In this document: one piece after another, positions 16,797-20,802 of the stretch
How the letters are laid out: each line of letters opens with the position of its first letter
Numbering within the stretch: the stretch's first letter is position 1
Assembly: GCA_900547255.1 (NCBI GenBank)
Contig: URGC01000037.1
Coordinates: 1 to 20,802, forward strand
Direction of reading: 5' to 3'
From: an uncultured Eubacterium sp.
GTDB lineage: Bacteria > Bacillota > Clostridia > Lachnospirales > Lachnospiraceae
Length of the DNA stretch: 20,802 nt
The notes under the pieces: generated by a model
What the model was told of the DNA's origin: nothing
The model's database searches: none
What the model saw: only the letters and a program-made list of their open reading frames with translations
Program-made: the position numbers and the translations under genes

Positions 16797-16825
16797 CAGG
16801 CTCCACAGTACAACTGCAAAGCCTG
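16797..16825 (-). terminator. Hairpin between the CobW-like gene and nudC (weak terminator or attenuator)
   Basis: CAGGCT and AGCCTG (outer 6 bp), with an inner CAGT/ACTG pair, form a compact hairpin. On the minus strand it is followed by TTATTTG just before the nudC ribosome site. It could lower read-through into nudC. Confidence 0.35.
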
Positions 16826-16845
16826 CATTCTAATTCTAATATATT

Positions 16846-17796
16846 CTAGAAGTAAACCATCTCTTCTGCTGGTGCTTCTGCTGGAACTGCCTCAGAGACA
16901 TAAAGTACTGGTCCCTTCTTCTTATAAGCCATCTGGAACTCATACTTAATCTGCGCTGTGACTGTAACCCACTGCTTATTCTCAAGTGAGCTTATCTTGT
17001 CATAGAAACTGATATAACCTATAAACTGTGTATCCTCTGCACAGCATGTCATAACCTTTCTGCCCGGCACGAAATTCTTATCCTTAAAGTACTTATTCTT
17101 AAGAACCTGTCCCTTGAATCTTACTGTCTTGCCTGTATATACCTCTGGTCTTTCTGATACATCCATGTACCATATTCCATAATCGCCATCATCAACCTCG
17201 ATGACATCTGCATTAATGTCATATGGGAGCTGCTCAGCAATCGAAACCATCTCACCCTTCTCATCTTCAAATACAATCTGAAGTGCAGGATTTAACGCTC
17301 TCATGCTTCTTCTGTAGCTTCCGAGGTCCATACTTGTCTTACATCTGTTAAATATCGCCATATCAGCATATTTTACAGACTCAGCAAGTATTGACTTCAT
17401 ATTATTCCACTGATTGCCAAATGTTGTTGCATCAAATAACGTGATAGACTGGTATATCTGCCATCCTCTAGGCTTAGCTGTTCCAAGAAGGTCTTCTGGT
17501 GCCCACATTCCATTATACTCAATGATAACAAGCCATGGGTCGTACTTCTTATCAAGCTCATTAAGCTTTTCTTCTGTCAGATCTTCCTTTTCAAGGACAA
17601 CCATATCAATCTTCTTGTCCTTTAACATCTGCTCGTCATACTCTTCTTCACCCTCTTCGCATACGATAAGAAGCTTATGCTCTGCCTCGTCAAACTGACC
17701 CATCTCAATTGTCTCAGTGATGAATCTTGTCTTTCCACTGTCTAACTGTCCATTAATTAAAAATATTGGGATCTGGTATTCTTCATCCTGTGCCAT
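16846..17796 (-). CDS. CobW-like P-loop protein with C-terminal YcgQ/TIGR03943-like domain
   Basis: In this 316-residue protein the N-terminus holds a Walker A site, GQLDSGKT (16-23). The body resembles a G3E/CobW-like fold (YDPWLVIIEYNGMW, then SITLFDATTF), but it lacks the CxCC metal motif. The C-terminal part, about 220-300, resembles the conserved end of TIGR03943/YcgQ proteins, with TVRFKGQVLKN, FVPGRKVMTCCAEDTQF and WVTVTAQIKYE, probably an OB-like fold. YcgQ partners normally sit with YcgR-type permeases; none is visible here. It follows the large CobW gene by 25 bases and probably works with it in metal handling. AAGGA lies about 9 bases before the ATG. The exact role is not known. 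Confidence 0.8.
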   Translation of the reverse strand: MAQDEEYQIPIFLINGQLDSGKTRFITETIEMGQFDEAEHKLLIVCEEGEEEYDEQMLKDKKIDMVVLEKEDLTEEKLNELDKKYDPWLVIIEYNGMWAPEDLLGTAKPRGWQIYQSITLFDATTFGNQWNNMKSILAESVKYADMAIFNRCKTSMDLGSYRRSMRALNPALQIVFEDEKGEMVSIAEQLPYDINADVIEVDDGDYGIWYMDVSERPEVYTGKTVRFKGQVLKNKYFKDKNFVPGRKVMTCCAEDTQFIGYISFYDKISSLENKQWVTVTAQIKYEFQMAYKKKGPVLYVSEAVPAEAPAEEMVYF

Positions 17797-17821
17797 CTCG
17801 TCAATTCCTTCCTATATCTGA

Positions 17822-18979
17822 TTAAACCTCAAAAAGTTCCTTAAGATCATCTTCTTCAAGGTCAGAACCTATAACACAGATTCTACCTGTATAATCTGGC
17901 TTGCCCTCACGAATCTCATACTCACCTGGTACAAGGTCAAAATACATCCATGTTCCATCTGTACAAGGAAGCATTCCCTTAGAACGAAGGATAGTACCAT
18001 ACTCGTTAAGTCCAGCAAGCTTCTTAAGGATTTCTTCTAACTGATTCTTATCATACTTGTTAGGTGTCTCGACACCCCAGCTTGTAAATACTTCATCAGC
18101 ATGATGATGTCCCTCATGATCATGGTGGTGGTCATGTCCACAGCAACACTCGCCATCATGGTCGTGATGGTGATGCTCATGCTCGTCATGGTCATGGTCG
18201 TGTCCACAGCAACACTCGCCATCATGGTCGTGATGGTGATGCTCATGTTCGTCATGGTCATGATCGTGCTCATCATGGTCATGTCCACAGCAGCACTCGC
18301 CATCATGGTGATGATGATGCTCATGTTCATGTGCCTCATGAGTCTTCTCAGCCTGCTCTGCTAACATTTCAAGCTCAAGATTAGTAACATTCTCCATAGC
18401 CGCAAGAATCTGCGCACCATCGATAAGATCCCATGCTGTTGTGATAATATGTGCATCCTTATTGTGCTCTCTTATCATTTCAATAGCCTTGTTAAGCTTA
18501 TCATCGCTGATATTCTGAGTTCTGCTTAAAATGATTGTTCCTGCATGCTCAATCTGGTTATTAAAGAACTCACCAAAGTTCTTCATATAAACCTTAACCT
18601 TAGATGCATCTGCAACAGTAGATGCACTGTTTAACTTAATCTCATTCTCAATATGAAGGTCCTTAACAGCCTTGATAACATCTGAAAGCTTACCAACACC
18701 TGAAGGCTCAATAATAATTCTGTCTGGATGATACTTGTCTACAACTTCCTTTAAAGATGTACCAAAGTCACCAACAAGTGAACAACAGATACAGCCAGAG
18801 TTCATCTCACGTATCTCAACCCCAGAATCCTTCAGGAATCCACCATCAATACCAATCTCACCAAATTCATTCTCTATAAGAACAACCTGCTCGTCCTTTA
18901 AAGCTTCTTTTAATAATTTACTAATAAGAGTTGTTTTACCTGCTCCTAAAAATCCTGATATAATATCTACTTTAGTCAT
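17822..18979 (-). CDS. CobW/COG0523 metallochaperone GTPase with Cys/His-rich insert
   Basis: This 385-residue protein has Walker A GFLGAGKT (9-16), NEFGEIGID (36-44), the COG0523 metal motif CICC (C63, C65, C66) and Walker B IIIEPSGVG (88-96). The usual base-recognition NKxD is replaced by SRTQ at about 152-155. Residues about 213-293 form a His, Asp and Cys tract with three copies of GECCCGHDH, inserted before a short CobW C-terminal domain (about 294-385). Family members load metals, often zinc, into client enzymes in the cytoplasm; the tract suggests metal storage or capture. GGAGG lies about 11 bases before ATG 18979. It is the first gene of a group with the second CobW-like gene and nudC. 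No clear Zur box was seen. Confidence 0.92.
   Translation of the reverse strand: MTKVDIISGFLGAGKTTLISKLLKEALKDEQVVLIENEFGEIGIDGGFLKDSGVEIREMNSGCICCSLVGDFGTSLKEVVDKYHPDRIIIEPSGVGKLSDVIKAVKDLHIENEIKLNSASTVADASKVKVYMKNFGEFFNNQIEHAGTIILSRTQNISDDKLNKAIEMIREHNKDAHIITTAWDLIDGAQILAAMENVTNLELEMLAEQAEKTHEAHEHEHHHHHDGECCCGHDHDEHDHDHDEHEHHHHDHDGECCCGHDHDHDEHEHHHHDHDGECCCGHDHHHDHEGHHHADEVFTSWGVETPNKYDKNQLEEILKKLAGLNEYGTILRSKGMLPCTDGTWMYFDLVPGEYEIREGKPDYTGRICVIGSDLEEDDLKELFEV
18134..18330. repeat. In-frame tandem repeat encoding the Cys/His tract
   Basis: A core of TGTCCACAGCARCACTCGCC followed by ATCATGGT recurs at 18135, 18201 and 18282, so the units are 66 and 81 bases long, both multiples of three. 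The first two copies are almost identical in DNA, which points to recent duplication. The longer unit carries one extra 15-base HDHDE-type block. Confidence 0.85.
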
Positions 18980-19047
18980 TCGAATAATATCCTCCTTATT
19001 TTTATGCTAACAAAAGCATGGAGTCCATATCAAACTCCACGCCTCAC
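18980..19047 (-). promoter_or_regulatory. Leader of the CobW gene with two small hairpins
   Basis: On the transcript, TGGAGT/ACTCCA (19019-19039) and ATGCT/AGCAT (19004-19019) form two adjacent short stems just before the ribosome site. They may be a regulatory leader or an operator. No known riboswitch class is recognised. Confidence 0.25.
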
Positions 19048-19087
19048 ACTCTATTTTAATTATACTATCCTTGTCAACCCCATTTTA
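19048..19087 (-). promoter_or_regulatory. Candidate promoter region for the CobW group
   Basis: Two overlapping readings exist on the minus strand. One is TTGACA (19077-19072) with TAGAGT (19053-19048), spacer 18. The other is a perfect TATAAT (19064-19059) with a weak TAAAAT -35 at 19087-19082. Either would start the transcript downstream of the large hairpin. Confidence 0.4.
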
Positions 19088-19099
19088 CAAAATTAATAT
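19071..19099 (+). promoter_or_regulatory. Candidate plus-strand promoter facing the large hairpin
   Basis: TTGTCA (19071-19076) and TAATAT (19094-19099) have a 17-base spacer and would start RNA near 19106, about 65 bases before the hairpin. It overlaps the minus-strand CobW promoter candidate through the shared TTGTCAA. By eye only. Confidence 0.25.
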
Positions 19100-19114
19100 C
19101 CTAAATAAACATAA

Positions 19115-19125
19115 TGCCGCACCAT
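19115..19125. repeat. Left copy of an 11-base direct repeat flanking the hairpin
   Basis: TGCCGCACCAT occurs here and again at 19433-19443. It lies 44 bases outside the left hairpin arm. It may be a target-site duplication or the end of a mobile element. This copy also sits in a small CGCAC/GTGCG palindrome. Confidence 0.6.
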
Positions 19126-19169
19126 GTGCGCATACGCCCCTCCACTTCCTTTCACCCGAAAGTACCAGC

Positions 19170-19431
19170 TTTCAGCCTGGCTCCCCCCTGTGCGCTGTGA
19201 GGCTGCTGTGTAGCTGTGTAAAACTCACCTGTCGGATGTGTCGTGCTGCTCTTAGCTGGTGTTAGACAAAAGCTAATCAGAATGCTAAACCGTCCAAGCG
19301 AAGCGCGTTTTTAGCATTCTGATTAAATAAGCTTTGTCGTGCCAGCTTAGAGCAGCTAGACACGTAGACCCCGTGAGTTTTACACAGCTATACAGCAGTC
19401 TCACAGCGCACAGGGGGGAGCCAGGCTGAAA
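19170..19431. repeat. 262-base near-perfect hairpin (MITE-like element or structured RNA)
   Basis: Arms 19170-19228 and 19373-19431 pair without gaps over 59 positions, all Watson-Crick except two (19202/19399 and 19210/19391), which are G-U in plus-strand RNA. An 8-base internal loop follows (19229-19236), then 19237-19274 pairs with about 19331-19365 with few mismatches and small bulges. Finally a perfect 15-bp tip stem pairs 19275-19289 with 19310-19324 around a 20-base loop. The arms carry six C's against six G's and look richer in GC than the neighbours. No open frame of note lies inside. The element fills the gap between aroA and the CobW gene. I do not recognise a named family. Confidence 0.85.
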
Positions 19432-19432
19432 C

Positions 19433-19443
19433 TGCCGCACCAT
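19433..19443. repeat. Right copy of the 11-base direct repeat
   Basis: This TGCCGCACCAT copy is identical to 19115-19125. It starts one base outside the right hairpin arm and 7 bases from the aroA stop codon. Confidence 0.6.
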
Positions 19444-19449
19444 ACAAAC

Positions 19450-20742
19450 CTATCTATACACCTCTTCCAACACCTGAAAATAATTCTCAAATGTCTTCCT
19501 GCAACACTCATAGTCATCAATTATTATTCCCGGAACCTTCAATCCTATAAGTGCAAAAGCCATCGCCATCCTATGGTCATCATAAGTGCTCACAACTCCC
19601 CCATGCAGAGTCACCGGATTAATGCGGATTGCACTCTCCTCCTCCACGACATCTCCACCAAGCTTTGCAAGCTCGGCTGCAATTCCATGAAGTCTGTCAG
19701 ATTCCTGCAATCTTATATGCCCGATATTCTTAATATATGTAGGTGTCTGCGCAAATGCAGCAACAACCGCAAGTGTCATTGACTGGTCTGAGAAATCATT
19801 CATATCAAGCTCAATGCCGTCATACACTCCATCCTTACATCCAGTCACCTTAATTCCAGCCTGTGTATCATCCACTGTGCATCCCATATCTTCGAGCAGC
19901 CTGATAAACTTAATATCTCCCTGCATAGAATCAAGATGTACATTTTTAACAACCGCAGTTCCGCCCGTAATCGCTGCTGCCGCATAGAAATAGCAAGCTG
20001 CCGATACATCCGGTTCAATCTGGTACGTTCTTGATGAATATTTCTCATCTGCGCCGATTGTATACAATGCGCCATCATGCACTACATGGCATCCGAACTG
20101 CTCCATCATCTTTGCAGTAATTCTTATATACGAACCATCCGTCTTTTCACTTGTTATATGGATATCCAATCCGCCTGAAAGAACTGGCGCAACCATCATC
20201 AGGGCACTTAAAAACTGTGTGCTTCTGCTTATGTCAATGTCAACGTCATGCGCTGGCACATTTCCACCATACGAAGCTCCTGTGACCTCGACAGGCAGAA
20301 ATCCTTCGTTTTCAAGATATTTAAACTGCGCACCCATAGACTCCAGCGCCTCAAATAATGGCTTCATAGGTCTTTTCTTCATCTGGTCTGACGCATCTAT
20401 AGTATATTTTCCATCTGATAAACCAAGCATTGCTGTCAGAAATCTCGCCGCAGTTCCCGCACTGCCAACATTGATTGTTCCCGTCTTTGCCGGAATAACA
20501 CCTGTTGTTCCAGCAATCACAACATATTTATCAGACTCATTGATTGTCACTTTGTATCCAAGGCTCTTAAGGCAGTCAAGGAAATGTCTTGAATCATCAC
20601 TGAACAAAACACCATCAAGGCGGCACTCCCCATCGGAAAGTGCCGCCATTAATAATGCTCTGTTAGTTATACTTTTAGAACCTGGAACTTCAACAACACA
20701 ATCTACTGGCTTGTTAACCATCTTAACTTCATATTGTGCCAT
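19450..20742 (-). CDS. aroA: 3-phosphoshikimate 1-carboxyvinyltransferase (EPSP synthase)
   Basis: This 430-residue protein is the normal length for the family. It catalyses the sixth step of the shikimate pathway, joining PEP to shikimate 3-phosphate in the cytoplasm. Key motifs are VPGSKSITNRAL (19-30, with K23), the PEP-site segment NVGSAGTAARFLTAM (91-105, with R100), SRSTQFLSAL, RLQESDRLHGIA and the terminal YDDHRMAMAFALIGL. The segment GSAGTAARF differs from the GNAGTAMRP of E. coli. AAGGA lies about 5 bases before ATG 20742. No other aromatic-pathway gene is in the window, so its operon partners, if any, lie beyond 20802. The long hairpin begins 18 bases after its stop. Confidence 0.97.
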   Translation of the reverse strand: MAQYEVKMVNKPVDCVVEVPGSKSITNRALLMAALSDGECRLDGVLFSDDSRHFLDCLKSLGYKVTINESDKYVVIAGTTGVIPAKTGTINVGSAGTAARFLTAMLGLSDGKYTIDASDQMKKRPMKPLFEALESMGAQFKYLENEGFLPVEVTGASYGGNVPAHDVDIDISRSTQFLSALMMVAPVLSGGLDIHITSEKTDGSYIRITAKMMEQFGCHVVHDGALYTIGADEKYSSRTYQIEPDVSAACYFYAAAAITGGTAVVKNVHLDSMQGDIKFIRLLEDMGCTVDDTQAGIKVTGCKDGVYDGIELDMNDFSDQSMTLAVVAAFAQTPTYIKNIGHIRLQESDRLHGIAAELAKLGGDVVEEESAIRINPVTLHGGVVSTYDDHRMAMAFALIGLKVPGIIIDDYECCRKTFENYFQVLEEVYR

Positions 20743-20754
20743 ATATTCCTTGTA

Positions 20755-20778
20755 TGATAATTAGGAAGTTAATTATCA
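20755..20778. promoter_or_regulatory. Inverted repeat in the aroA leader
   Basis: TGATAATTA (20755-20763) and TAATTATCA (20770-20778) are perfect 9-base arms around GGAAGT, 12 bases before the aroA start. It may be an operator or a small leader hairpin close to the ribosome site. No regulator is assigned. Confidence 0.35.
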
Positions 20779-20802
20779 CACGTTTCCTTTCTTTTAATAT
20801 CG

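Noticed and set aside
18134..18330. Regular repeats resembling a CRISPR array
   Set aside because: The repeats are in frame within the CobW gene, units differ in length and there are no unique spacers of constant size.
18101..18364. Plus-strand frame rich in Met and Val opposite the CobW Cys/His tract
   Set aside because: It is the antisense shadow of the repeated His/Asp codons and has no ribosome site or family resemblance.
19020..19120. Zur-box search upstream of the CobW gene
   Set aside because: I saw no convincing match to the known Firmicute Zur palindrome, so zinc control is left as inference.
19126..19432. The hairpin as an ordinary rho-independent terminator for aroA
   Set aside because: A 262-base hairpin with 59 ungapped pairs in its outer stem is far larger than any intrinsic terminator, and no T run follows it on the minus strand.
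20219..20764. 181-residue plus-strand frame opposite aroA
   Set aside because: aroA is complete with all motifs on the minus strand; this is shadow coding.

Overview
The window reads as chromosomal DNA from a low-GC, monoderm Firmicute. The gut Lachnospiraceae are the best guess, based on AT-rich codon use, strong GGAGG ribosome sites, a secretin-free Tad pilus operon carrying DUF5702 and DUF6382-FHA genes, and a Cys/His-rich CobW protein. I cannot name the genus with confidence. No tRNA, rRNA, CRISPR array or transposase gene was seen.

Layout. (a) 1-1307, minus strand: the 5' part of an aconitase-superfamily hydratase, preceded by a HIT-family hydrolase gene, probably co-transcribed. (b) 1469-2164, plus: a small soluble histidine-kinase-like protein whose 3' end overlaps the convergent 2144-3136 gene, a flavodoxin-fold protein fused to an SCP2-like domain. 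(c) 3196-13046, minus: an eleven-gene Tad/type IVb pilus operon. In transcription order it holds prepilin peptidase 1, a TadZ/CpaE-like protein, TadA, TadB, TadC, a Flp pilin (56 aa), a DUF5702 protein, a TadE-like protein with two Cys/His modules, prepilin peptidase 2, a short TadE-like protein, and a DUF6382-FHA protein. Most junctions are short gaps or overlaps, so translation is probably coupled. (d) 13175-15667: a DUF2508 gene (plus), an aquaporin (minus) and a membrane-anchored GH25 muramidase (plus). (e) 15805-18979, minus: a metal-homeostasis group made of a CobW/COG0523 GTPase with a Cys/His-rich insert, a second CobW-like P-loop protein carrying a YcgQ/TIGR03943-like C-terminal domain, then NudC. 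(f) 18980-19449: a 470-base gene-free stretch dominated by a 262-base near-perfect hairpin flanked by 11-base direct repeats. (g) 19450-20742, minus: aroA.

How the genes work together. In the Tad operon, TadA powers the TadB/TadC platform, which assembles the Flp pilin and TadE-like minor pilins after cleavage by one or both peptidases. TadZ and the FHA protein probably handle localisation and signalling. There is no secretin, as expected for a cell with one membrane. The CobW pair looks like a metal-delivery module; the zinc preference is inferred.

Most unusual items: the long intergenic hairpin, whose six imperfect transition-type pairs all become G-U pairs only in plus-strand RNA; the TadE-like protein with tandem HxxxxC...CxxC modules; the degenerate P-loop in TadZ; the large extracytoplasmic domain in TadC; and the repeat-built metal-binding tract in CobW.
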